Below, in pieces: positions 1-6,749 of a stretch of 15,054 nt of DNA. Numbering within the stretch: position 1 is the first letter of the stretch; each line of letters starts with the position of its first letter. The DNA lies in assembly GCA_903893335.1 (NCBI GenBank), contig CAITLX010000677.1:1-15054 (forward strand), given 5' to 3'. The DNA is from an uncultured delta proteobacterium. Lineage in GTDB: Bacteria; Myxococcota_A; Polyangia; Polyangiales; Polyangiaceae. Made by a program: the position numbers and the translations under genes. The notes beneath the pieces were generated by a model. It saw only the letters and a list, made by a program, of their open reading frames with translations, had not been told where the DNA came from and ran no database searches.

Positions 1-711
1 CTCTACCCGGCCAATTGTCGCCTGCTCGACGCGAAGGAGGCCTTCCTCAATGGCGTGTCGGCGAGCGGCGCGAGCGTGCTCGTCGTCGGGTTCGAGTCGG
101 CCGACCACCCGGTGGACGCCTGGATCGATCGCGCGCTCGCGATCGCCGCCTCGTTCGGAGGCCGGTGCCCGAAGGGCAAGGTCGTGCGCGAGGCCGGTGA
201 GAAGGCGCGCGGCGCCGACGAGGCCGACGATTGGCGCGCGTCGTTCCTCGCCGGGCCGTGGCTGCAAGACGCGCTCATCGAGCTCGGCGTGCTCGCCGAC
301 ACGTTCGAGACGGCCTGCACGTGGAAGGCCTTCCCCGAGCTGTACGGCTCGGGCGTCGCCGCGGTCGAGTCGGCCCTCGAGCGGGCGTGCGGCGGAGGGC
401 TCGTCACCTGTCGCTTCACCCACGTCTACCCCGACGGCCCTGCGCCCTACTTTACATTCCTCGGCAAGGCGCGCCGCGGGGGCGAGGCCGAGCAATGGGC
501 GGAGGTCAAGCAGGCAGCGAGCGACGCCTTGCAGCGCGCCGGCGGCACGATCACCCACCACCACGCCGTCGGGCGCATGCACCGCGAGGCCTACGACCGC
601 GAGCGCTCGCCGCTGTTCGGCGAGGCGCTGCGCGCGGTCAAGCGAACGCTCGACCCCGAGGGGGTGCTCAACCCCGGCGTGCTCGTCGAGGTCGAGGGCG
701 GAGGCGGGTAG
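1..711 (+). CDS. FAD-binding oxidase, alkylglycerone-phosphate-synthase-like (C-terminal part)
   Basis: Frame 1 is open from the first base (L-Y-P-A-N-C-R-L-L-D) to a TAG at 709-711, so 236 residues of a gene that starts before the window are visible. The sequence matches the C-terminal FAD-linked oxidase domain of the AGPS family: a GFES segment, a region reading FLAGPWLQDAL then ADTFETACTW, a CRFTHVYPDGPAPYF strand, and the triple-histidine motif GTITHHHAVG at about visible residues 182-191. It ends in the family's LDPEGVLNPG. In AGPS the histidines help swap the acyl chain of acyl-DHAP for a fatty alcohol, the step that forms the ether bond. Many bacterial homologues have unproven substrates, so ether-lipid synthesis is inferred. 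A GTG at 55 could be mistaken for a start, but homology runs upstream of it. The N-terminal FAD-binding half is not visible. Confidence 0.88.
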   Translation, partial: LYPANCRLLDAKEAFLNGVSASGASVLVVGFESADHPVDAWIDRALAIAASFGGRCPKGKVVREAGEKARGADEADDWRASFLAGPWLQDALIELGVLADTFETACTWKAFPELYGSGVAAVESALERACGGGLVTCRFTHVYPDGPAPYFTFLGKARRGGEAEQWAEVKQAASDALQRAGGTITHHHAVGRMHREAYDRERSPLFGEALRAVKRTLDPEGVLNPGVLVEVEGGGG

Positions 712-716
712 CCTGC

Positions 717-733
717 GACGGCGCGCGGCCGTC
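717..733. terminator. Hairpin between convergent stop codons
   Basis: GACGGC (717-722) and GCCGTC (728-733) form a perfect 6-bp GC-rich stem around a GCGCG loop. It lies in the 20-base gap between the FAD oxidase stop and the histidine kinase stop, touching the latter. There is no T-tract on either side, so it is not a classic intrinsic terminator. Its place between two convergent genes suggests it could slow or end transcription from both sides. In such GC-rich DNA a 6-bp stem can arise by chance. Confidence 0.3.
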
Positions 734-3002
734 AGCTCGGCGCGAGCGGGGTCAGCGCCGTGAGCTCCGCGCCGCCGTCGACGTTGCGCGCCTCGAGCCG
801 CCCCCCGAAGCTGCGCTCGACGATCTGCCGCGACATGTAGAGGCTGATGCCCGTCCCCCCCTCCTTGGTCGAGAAGTAGGGCTCGAAGATGCGCTCGAGC
901 AGCTCGTCGGGGATGCCGACGCCGTTGTCGCGCACCGTCAGGCACGCGAGGCCGTCGCGCACGCAGAGCCGCACGGTCACCACGCGCTCGGCGACGTTCG
1001 CCTCGACGATGGCCTGCCTGGCGTTGGAGAGCAGGTTGAGCAGCACCTGCGCGTACTCGTTCGCGGAGCCGAACAGCGTCGGGTCCGCGTCGGCTTCGAC
1101 CTGGAGCGTGACGGCTGCTTCGCGGAAGCTCGCGCCGATCAGCTCGACGGTCGCGCGGACCTGCGCCAGCGCCGAGAAGCTGGCGCGCGGCTTGTCGGGG
1201 CGCAGGAAATCGCGAAACACGTTGATGGTGGACGACATCTTCTGGACGAGGCGATGGCCGTCCTCGACCGCCTTCTCGAGCGTCGGGGCGTCGAGCTCGC
1301 CGAAGCGCGAGGCGTCGCGGAGGTTGGTCAAGACGAGCCCGAGCGCGTTGAGTGGCTGGCGCCACTGGTGCGCGATGTTGCCGATCATGTCCCCCATCGC
1401 CGCGTGGCGGGCCTGGGTGATGAGGAGCTGATCGCGGGTCCGGACGTCGGCGACGGCGTCGCGAACGCGCACCTCGAGCGAGGCGTTGAGCGCCTCGAGC
1501 TGCTCGTGCTTGAGGGCGAGCGTCTGCTCGACCTCTTTCATGGCCGTGATGTCGATGCACGAGCCGATGTAGCCGGCGAACGCGCCGTCGGGCGCCGCGC
1601 GCGGCACGCCGATGTCGAGCAGCCAGCCCCACGAGCCGTCGGCGCGGCGCAGGCGGTACTCCATCGAGAACGTGCGGCGCGCGTGGAAGGCCGTGATGTA
1701 CGTCTCGAGGCAGCGCGGCGCGTCGTCGGGGTGCACGCCCTGGGCCCACCCCTCGCCGACCTCCTGCTCGAGGGTGCGACCCGTGAAATCGAGCCAGCGC
1801 GCGTTGAAGTAGTCGCAGCGGGTGTCGGTCCCCGCCGTCCAGATGAGCACCGGCGCGGCGTCGGCCATGAGCCGGAAGCGCTGCTCGCTCTCGCGCAATT
1901 CGCGGGTCATCGCGTGCGCGAGCGTGAGCGCCCGCGCGCGCCCGCGCAGAAGCTGGCGCGTGAGCAGCGCGGCGAGCAGCGTGGCCGCGAGCCCGGCGAG
2001 CGGGAGGTTCGTCGACTGCGCGACCGACAGCTGGCGCTCGAACTGCGGGCGCGAGGTGACGCGGAGCGTCCAGCTCCGGTTGAGCATCCGCAGCGTGCGG
2101 AGCGCCTCGAAGCGCGCGGTGGGTGCTGGGCCCGACGGGTCGCGGGTGGAGTGCAGCAGGTTCTCGCTGCTGGCCTCGGTGCCGTCGAAGAGGTCGGCCT
2201 GGAGATCGCCGTATTGCGGGCCGCGAATGCCCGCCATCAGGTCGTGGCTCCGGAAGGGGGCGTAGACCCAGCCGAGCAGGTTGGCCCTGCGTGCCTCGAC
2301 CGACGCTCGCGGCGAGCCATTGCGGTAGACGGGGAGGTACATGAGAAACCCCGGCTGGACGTCCGTCTCGGTCTCCTGCACGAGGCGCACCTTGCCGGTG
2401 ATCGTGGCTGCGTCGGCGTCGCGCGCCTGCTCGAGCGCGGCGCGCCGCACCGGCTCGGTGCTCATGTCGTAGCCGAACGCGCGGAGGTTCCGGTCGCGGA
2501 AGGGCTCGAGGTAGACGATCGACGTGTAGAGGCTGCGCTCGCCGCCGGGTCGAAGCTCGTAGAGCGGCTCGGGCACCTCGCGGCGCACCTGCGCGACGTG
2601 CGCCTCGCGCTCGTCGGGGCGGAGCACCACCGCGAAGCCGATGCCCTGCACCCCCGGGTAGGTGTGGGCGAGGTCGAGGCTCGTGACGTAGGTGGCGAAC
2701 TCGCGGCGCTCGACCCGGTCGCTCGCCTCGAAGAGGCCCCGCGTCCCCCGCAGCGCCTGCTCGTAGAGCGCCATGCGCTGCTCGACGCGGGCGACCAGAT
2801 CGCTCGCGCGTAGCTCGAAGCGCGTCTCGAGCAGCCGGGTCTGGGCCTGCTGGTTGGCGCTGTATTGCACGACGGTCAGCGCGAGCCCCACGGCCAGCAC
2901 CGCCGCGGGCGCCACCCAGTTCGTCCAGACGTTGCGCGGCGGAGGCTGGCTGCCCACGCTCGAGCCGGGACCGGACCCGCGCGCGTCGAGCGGGCCCGTC
3001 AC
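732..3002 (-). CDS. CHASE-PAS sensor histidine kinase
   Basis: A 756-residue membrane sensor kinase. A first membrane segment lies at about residues 29-47 and a second at about 333-350. Between them is a CHASE-type extracytoplasmic ligand domain (about 75-300, with the YPGVQGIGFA and SIVYLEP segments). A PAS domain with a PAC tail follows (about 372-490, ending GYIGSCIDIT), then a short coiled linker. The H-box is IAHQWRQPLN, with His545 as phosphoacceptor. The ATPase domain has an N-box (LLNLLSNARQAI, about 655-666), G1 box DNGVGIP (692-698), F-box (EPYFSTK) and G2 box. The G2 box reads GTGIS where relatives usually have GTGIG or GTGLG. The GTG start at 3002 has GAGGG seven bases upstream. 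The stop of the receiver-kinase gene is 10 bases before this start, so the two are probably co-transcribed. No receiver domain is attached. The ligand is unknown; CHASE domains sense small molecules such as cytokinin-like compounds in other systems. Confidence 0.92.
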   Translation of the reverse strand: MTGPLDARGSGPGSSVGSQPPPRNVWTNWVAPAAVLAVGLALTVVQYSANQQAQTRLLETRFELRASDLVARVEQRMALYEQALRGTRGLFEASDRVERREFATYVTSLDLAHTYPGVQGIGFAVVLRPDEREAHVAQVRREVPEPLYELRPGGERSLYTSIVYLEPFRDRNLRAFGYDMSTEPVRRAALEQARDADAATITGKVRLVQETETDVQPGFLMYLPVYRNGSPRASVEARRANLLGWVYAPFRSHDLMAGIRGPQYGDLQADLFDGTEASSENLLHSTRDPSGPAPTARFEALRTLRMLNRSWTLRVTSRPQFERQLSVAQSTNLPLAGLAATLLAALLTRQLLRGRARALTLAHAMTRELRESEQRFRLMADAAPVLIWTAGTDTRCDYFNARWLDFTGRTLEQEVGEGWAQGVHPDDAPRCLETYITAFHARRTFSMEYRLRRADGSWGWLLDIGVPRAAPDGAFAGYIGSCIDITAMKEVEQTLALKHEQLEALNASLEVRVRDAVADVRTRDQLLITQARHAAMGDMIGNIAHQWRQPLNALGLVLTNLRDASRFGELDAPTLEKAVEDGHRLVQKMSSTINVFRDFLRPDKPRASFSALAQVRATVELIGASFREAAVTLQVEADADPTLFGSANEYAQVLLNLLSNARQAIVEANVAERVVTVRLCVRDGLACLTVRDNGVGIPDELLERIFEPYFSTKEGGTGISLYMSRQIVERSFGGRLEARNVDGGAELTALTPLAPS

Positions 3003-3009
3003 GGGGGTG

Positions 3010-3014
3010 CCCTC
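3010..3014 (-). promoter_or_regulatory. Ribosome binding site of the CHASE kinase
   Basis: On the minus strand GAGGG lies seven bases before the GTG at 3002 and overlaps the TGA stop of the upstream receiver-kinase gene (3013-3015). It supports the GTG as the true start and suggests coupled translation of the two kinases. Confidence 0.5.
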
Positions 3015-4188
3015 ACGCCGTCGCCTCGGGGGGCAGCGCGGGCAACAGCACCGTGAAGAGCGCCCCGCCGCCGGGGGGCGACTCCGCCGTGACCAGGCCG
3101 CCGTGCTTGCGGACGATGGCGAGGCAGAGCGCGAGCCCGAGCCCCATGCCGCGGACGCCTCCGCGGGGCTTGGTGCTGAAATAGGCGTCGAAGGCCCTCG
3201 CGTGCACCTCGGGCGTGAGCCCCGGGCCCGTGTCGCGGAACGTGAGCGCGAGGTACGCGCCTGCGGGCAGGGGAGCCACCTCGCCGTCGGCGAGCTGGCG
3301 GACGGCTCCGCCGACCGACAGGACGCCCTCGCCCGCCATCGCCTCGAGGGCGTTGCGGGTCAGCTGCCCGAAGGCGCGCCCGAGAAGCTCGGCGTCGTGC
3401 GCGACCGCGGGGAGATCGTGGGGCAGGTCGAGCTTGAGCCGCGTGCGCCAGTTGGCCAGCTCGCCCGCGAGCACCGCGCGCAGCGTGGGCTCGACCCGCC
3501 GCGCGCGAAGCTGGGCGAACGCACCGTCGGCGAGCGTGGGCAGCTGGTGGCCGAGCTCGCTCGCATGCTGCGTCGAGACCAGCGCCTCGTCGATGAGCTC
3601 GCGCAGGTCGGTGCCGGGCTTGGCCAGCGAGGCGGCCAGGCTGACGTTGCCGAGCACGACCTGCAGCAGGTTGTTGAAGTCGTGGGCCATGCCGCCGGCG
3701 AGCAGGCCGAGCGCCTCGCGCTCGTGCGCGCGGAGCGCCTCGAGCTTGCCCTCGCGCTCTCGTGCCAGCGCGGCCTCGGCCCGCAGCCGGCGCGCGCAGG
3801 CGCGCAGCGCGGCGTCGAGCTTGTCGGCGTCGATGGGCTTGGTCACGTAGCGATCGACGTCTGCGTCGATCGACCGGCGCAGGTAGCCGATCTCCTCGAA
3901 GGCGGTGGCGATGACGATCGGCACGTTCGCGTCGAGGCGCCGGATCTCCTCGGCCATGGCGAGGCCGTCGAGCTTCGGCATCTGCAAATCGGTGACGACC
4001 ATCGCGGGGCGCTCGGCGCGGAACCGCTCGAGCCCCTCGGCGCCGTCCGTGGCGATGACGAGTCGTCCGACGCGGCGGCGCAGGAAATGGCTGAGAAGCT
4101 CGCGCGTGGTCGCGTCGTCCTCGACGTAGAGCACCGTGAGCGTCGCGAGCCAGGCGCCGTCGGCGTCGCTGTGGTCGTGGGTGGTCAT
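3013..4188 (-). CDS. Response regulator receiver fused to histidine kinase
   Basis: A soluble 391-residue protein with a receiver domain first and a kinase core second. The receiver (about 17-130) has the acidic pair Asp24-Asp25, phosphoacceptor Asp67 in VVTDLQMP, Thr95 and Lys117 (TKP). The kinase H-box is GGMAHDFNNLL with His169, followed by an N-box (QLTRNALEAM), G1 (DTGPGL), F-box (FDAYFSTK) and G2 (GMGLGLAL). There is no membrane segment or sensor domain, so it is likely driven by phosphotransfer to Asp67. An in-frame ATG at 4224 would add 12 residues. I prefer the ATG at 4188 because the extra stretch uses AGA and three A/T third positions in few codons, unlike the gene body, and lies before the conserved domain. 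Neither start has a clear ribosome site. It is the upstream partner of the CHASE-PAS kinase. No output DNA-binding protein is encoded nearby. Confidence 0.88.
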   Translation of the reverse strand: MTTHDHSDADGAWLATLTVLYVEDDATTRELLSHFLRRRVGRLVIATDGAEGLERFRAERPAMVVTDLQMPKLDGLAMAEEIRRLDANVPIVIATAFEEIGYLRRSIDADVDRYVTKPIDADKLDAALRACARRLRAEAALAREREGKLEALRAHEREALGLLAGGMAHDFNNLLQVVLGNVSLAASLAKPGTDLRELIDEALVSTQHASELGHQLPTLADGAFAQLRARRVEPTLRAVLAGELANWRTRLKLDLPHDLPAVAHDAELLGRAFGQLTRNALEAMAGEGVLSVGGAVRQLADGEVAPLPAGAYLALTFRDTGPGLTPEVHARAFDAYFSTKPRGGVRGMGLGLALCLAIVRKHGGLVTAESPPGGGALFTVLLPALPPEATA

Positions 4189-4245
4189 GGGGAGGTGGCG
4201 TCTCGTGGCACCGGGATCCCCCATCGACCCGTGCCGCGAACGCTC

Positions 4246-4251
4246 AGGATA
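4246..4251 (-). promoter_or_regulatory. Possible -10 box for the two-kinase operon
   Basis: Reading the minus strand, TATCCT stands out in an otherwise GC-rich gap between the small membrane protein and the receiver-kinase gene. It matches the sigma-70 -10 consensus at four of six bases. I see no convincing -35 hexamer 16-18 bases upstream. A start near 4239 would give a leader of about 50 bases to the ATG at 4188. Confidence 0.2.
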
Positions 4252-4303
4252 GCACCGGCCCGCACGCAGCGTAGGCGCGCGGCGCGCAGGGGGCGCGCGC
4301 CCG

Positions 4304-4522
4304 TCAGAGCCCGAGGCGCAGGGCGCCCGCGAGCAGGGCGAGCAGCGCCGCGCCGATGGCGAGGATGACCCAGGGGCCCGAGCAAAAGTAGGGGAAGACC
4401 ATGAGCAGCACGCCCGCGGCCATCTGCGGGACGCGCCCCTGACGCTTGCCGTAGGAGAACGCGACGAAGCCCGCGCCGCTGACGAGCAGCGAAGCGAGGA
4501 CGGAGCCCGCGTCGAGGTCCAC
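4304..4522 (-). CDS. Small hydrophobic membrane protein (72 aa)
   Basis: A 72-residue protein, mostly hydrophobic. One membrane segment covers about residues 7-23, followed by a short basic turn (YGKRQGR). A long hydrophobic stretch at about 34-71 is broken by FPYFCSGPW and could form two segments. This pattern (short helix, KRQ-type loop, GVLLMVFPYF) resembles a widespread family of small uncharacterised bacterial membrane proteins that is often loosely named 'amino acid transport protein'. That name has no support in the sequence and I would not assign a function. The start is GTG at 4522 with no clear ribosome site; the stop is TGA. It lies 66 bases after the desaturase stop on the same strand and could share its transcript. 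Confidence 0.72.
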   Translation of the reverse strand: MDLDAGSVLASLLVSGAGFVAFSYGKRQGRVPQMAAGVLLMVFPYFCSGPWVILAIGAALLALLAGALRLGL

Positions 4523-4588
4523 GGGCGAGAGGCTAGCAGGCGCGCGCGGGGCGAGGCGGTCGGTGCGCCGTCGGGCGCGAGCGGACGG

Positions 4589-5551
4589 CTAGAGCGCGAG
4601 CGCCTCGATGGCCCCGTGGTCGTCCACGTCGGCGAGCGGCGGCGCGCCTCCGGGCGGCGGGTCGAACGGCGCGCGGCCGATCTGCCGGGTGCCGAGGCTC
4701 GGGAAGAGCGGCGCGAGCAGGTACTGGCGCACGACGTAGCCCCAGAAGCTGCGCAGGTTGAGCGAGGGGGAGATGTCGCGCTCGAGCTTGGCGTGCAGCG
4801 CCGGCAGCGTGCTCCAGTGCGCGCCCGCGCTCTCGTGGTGCGCGGTGTGCAGCCCGTTGTTGAACAGGAGGAAGTTGGTCAGCTTGCTGGTGAAGTTGCG
4901 CGAGTGATCGTGCGCCGACCAGGGGTCGCAGTGGACGTGCTGGAAGTAGTTGAACAGCATGATCGTCCAGAGCGAGAAGAACGCGGGCAGGCCCATCGAG
5001 AAGAGCCACACGACCGTGCCGCGCCGCGCGCCGTGCAGCGCCCACGCGACGCCGAGCATGCCGAACTGGCTGCCGGCCCAGACGACGTACTGCGTGACGA
5101 TCTGGCGAAACAGCCTGGGGTTCGAGGCGCGCGCCTTGCGGAGGTACGCCTTGATCGGGTCGCTCTGCCAGTACGACGAGACGAAGAAGTAGGTGGTCGC
5201 GACCAGCGCGTCGTTGCGGTTGGTGTAGCGCCACGTGATGGTCGCGTCCCCCTCGCGGTTGACGAGCTTGTGGTGGTTCAGGTTGTGCGTCGGGATCCAC
5301 GCGAACGTCGGGTAGCCGTAGAAGACCGAGAGCGTGTTGGCGAAGACGCCGTTGACCCGCTTGTTGGCGAACGTGGGGCAGTGGTTGTGGTTGTGCGCGA
5401 TGACCCCCGCCGCGAGCGCGAGGTAGAAGCTGACCGGCGAGAGCCACGGCAGCAGATCGGGGCGCGCGTACGCGGCGGCGACGACGAGCGGCATCGTGAG
5501 CACCCACGCGATCGTGCGGTAGTCGGCGGAGAAGCGGGGACGCAGGGACAT
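4589..5551 (-). CDS. Membrane fatty acid desaturase
   Basis: A 320-residue integral membrane di-iron desaturase of the fatty acid desaturase family. It carries the three histidine clusters that hold the iron pair: HxxxH at His53-His57 (HNHNH), HxxxHH at His89-His94 (HNLNHH) and HxxHH at His235-His239 (HTAHH). Further histidines lie near 205-216 (QHVHC, HDH). Membrane segments flank the clusters (about 14-52, 158-175 and 178-203). The reaction would introduce a double bond or hydroxyl into an acyl chain using O2 and electrons from a ferredoxin or similar donor. Substrate and position cannot be read from the sequence. The frame is open back to an ATG at 5638, but the extra 29 residues are an arginine-rich, non-conserved run through the divergent intergenic region, so I chose the ATG at 5551. 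Transcription is divergent from the creatininase gene. Confidence 0.93.
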   Translation of the reverse strand: MSLRPRFSADYRTIAWVLTMPLVVAAAYARPDLLPWLSPVSFYLALAAGVIAHNHNHCPTFANKRVNGVFANTLSVFYGYPTFAWIPTHNLNHHKLVNREGDATITWRYTNRNDALVATTYFFVSSYWQSDPIKAYLRKARASNPRLFRQIVTQYVVWAGSQFGMLGVAWALHGARRGTVVWLFSMGLPAFFSLWTIMLFNYFQHVHCDPWSAHDHSRNFTSKLTNFLLFNNGLHTAHHESAGAHWSTLPALHAKLERDISPSLNLRSFWGYVVRQYLLAPLFPSLGTRQIGRAPFDPPPGGAPPLADVDDHGAIEALAL

Positions 5552-5620
5552 TCGGCGAGCGACCGTAGGGGCGCGCCGCCGAGGCGCCCACGCGATTCGC
5601 GGGCGGGTGGGCCTTACGTC

Positions 5621-5641
5621 CGTGTGCCGACGGCGCACACG
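5621..5641. promoter_or_regulatory. Inverted repeat, possible operator, in divergent intergenic region
   Basis: CGTGTGC (5621-5627) and its exact reverse complement GCACACG (5635-5641) are separated by seven bases. This is the size and symmetry of a dimeric regulator's site. It lies inside the 137-base gap (5552-5688) between the divergent desaturase and creatininase genes, 48 bases before the creatininase ATG and 70 bases before the desaturase ATG. It could therefore act on either gene. No regulator gene adjoins it. GC-rich sequence raises the chance rate, so this is tentative. Confidence 0.3.
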
Positions 5642-5688
5642 AGGCTCGCGAGCGCGAGGCGCCCTGCTCGGGCTCGCGCGGGCGCATA

Positions 5689-6660
5689 ATGGCCGCGATG
5701 ATCCGCCTGCTCGACCTGCCGCACGCCGAGGCCCGCCGTCTGCTCGCGACGGGCGTGCCCGTCTACCTCACCGTCAACCCGGTCGAGTACCACGGGCCGC
5801 ACCTCTCGCTGCACAACGACCGCCTCATCAGCGAGGGGGTCGTGCGCGCGCTGCACGAGCGGCTGCTGGCGCGCCACCCGGAGTGGCCCTTCGTCACCGC
5901 GGGGGACCTCGACGTCGGCGTCGAGCCCTGCCCCGGGCGCGGGACGCACGCCGTGCGCTTCCCCGTCGTGCGCGAGCTCGTCGTCGGGGCGTGCCAGGCG
6001 CTCGTCGACCTCGGAGCGCGGCGCGTGGTCATCATGACCTTCCACGGCTCGCCGCTGCACAACCTCGCCATCGAGGCAGGCGTGACGCTGCTGCGCGCGG
6101 CAGGCGTGCGCGCCTTCGCGCCGTTTCCGCTGGTGCACCGCGAGATGCTCACGATCGACCCCGAGCGCTACCGCGACACCGTGGCGCACATCGCGGATCC
6201 GGTCGCGCGCGAGGCGCTGCTCGCCTCGCTCCCGCTCGATCTCCACGCCGGCTTCGCCGAGACGTCGCTCGCGCTGCACTTCGCGCCGCAGTCGGTCGCG
6301 CCCGAGCACCGCTCGCTGCCGCCCTGCCCGAGCTGGCCGACCGACCGCCGCGCCGACCGCGCCTCGCGAGCCGCCGCGGCCATCGGCGCCGACGAGCTCG
6401 CGAGCGAGCTGCGCTTCGTCGCCTCGGCGCTCGGCTGGATGACCGTGCGCCCCTTCCCTGGCTACACCGGCAACCCAGCGCTCGCGACCGCGGAGGCCGG
6501 CGCGTGCTTCGCGCGCGTGATGCTCGACCGCTGCACGGAGGCCGCCGAGGAGGTGTTCGCCGGACGCGCCGAGTCGCCCGCGCCCATCATGCGCTGGCTC
6601 GGGCCCCTCTCGCTCGGCGGGCGCGTCGGCGCGCCGCCGCCGATGGCCCTCGACAGCTGA
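5689..6660 (+). CDS. Creatininase-family metallohydrolase
   Basis: A 323-residue protein of the creatininase (creatinine amidohydrolase) superfamily. The N-terminal metal motif reads VEYHGPHLSLHND, with Glu33, His35 and Asp44 in the positions of the family's EQHGPHLPLGTD motif. A second motif at about 118-125 reads FHGSPLHN, with His119 where most members have NGHGGN. The late HAGFAETS motif supplies Glu191. Members bind two metal ions and act on cyclic amides, formamides or peptides: creatininase itself, the FAPy deformylase ArfB, and the mycofactocin peptidase MftE. No creatine, deazaflavin or mycofactocin genes are nearby, so the substrate is unknown. There is no signal peptide, so it should be cytoplasmic. 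The ATG at 5689 is chosen; a second ATG nine bases later is possible and neither has a clear ribosome site. It converges with the channel gene downstream. Confidence 0.88.
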   Translation: MAAMIRLLDLPHAEARRLLATGVPVYLTVNPVEYHGPHLSLHNDRLISEGVVRALHERLLARHPEWPFVTAGDLDVGVEPCPGRGTHAVRFPVVRELVVGACQALVDLGARRVVIMTFHGSPLHNLAIEAGVTLLRAAGVRAFAPFPLVHREMLTIDPERYRDTVAHIADPVAREALLASLPLDLHAGFAETSLALHFAPQSVAPEHRSLPPCPSWPTDRRADRASRAAAAIGADELASELRFVASALGWMTVRPFPGYTGNPALATAEAGACFARVMLDRCTEAAEEVFAGRAESPAPIMRWLGPLSLGGRVGAPPPMALDS

Positions 6661-6668
6661 GCGCGGGG

Positions 6669-6749
6669 CAGAGCGAAGAGAGCGCGCGAGAGCGCGCGTC
6701 AGAGCGAGGAGAGCGCGAGAGAGCGCGTCAGAGCGAGAAGATCGCGCGG
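6669..6749. repeat. Three imperfect purine-rich repeats at a convergent junction
   Basis: Three similar units start with CAGAGCGA at 6669, 6700 and 6729, spaced 31 and 29 bases apart. The second and third share the 15-base run GCGCGTCAGAGCGAG (from 6694 and 6723). The third unit covers the last codons and stop of the MscS-family gene, so the first two look like duplicated copies of that gene's 3' end that have since drifted. The plus strand is almost all purine plus C. No target-site duplication or coding content was seen. Confidence 0.55.
6682..6697 (+). terminator. GC hairpin with GAGA loop after the creatininase gene
   Basis: GCGCGC (6682-6687), GAGA (6688-6691) and GCGCGC (6692-6697) form a perfect 6-bp stem capped by a GNRA-type tetraloop in the plus-strand RNA, starting 21 bases after the TGA of the creatininase gene. 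There is no T-tract. It may end or stabilise the creatininase transcript, or be a by-product of the local repeats. Confidence 0.3.

Noticed and set aside
231..2813. An 860-codon open frame on the plus strand across the FAD oxidase end and the CHASE kinase.
   Set aside because: It is antisense to a kinase with clear domains, its product is an Arg/Ala/Glu-rich low-complexity chain with no motif, and long antisense frames are expected when third positions are nearly all G or C.
3784..3816. GCGCGC-rich palindromes in the receiver-kinase gene as possible regulatory sites.
   Set aside because: They fall inside Arg/Ala codons of the linker after the receiver domain and similar runs occur throughout the window.
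5552..5638. A 29-residue N-terminal extension of the desaturase from the ATG at 5638.
   Set aside because: The added residues are Arg-rich, precede the first conserved membrane helix, and cross the likely promoter region; the ATG at 5551 fits the family better.
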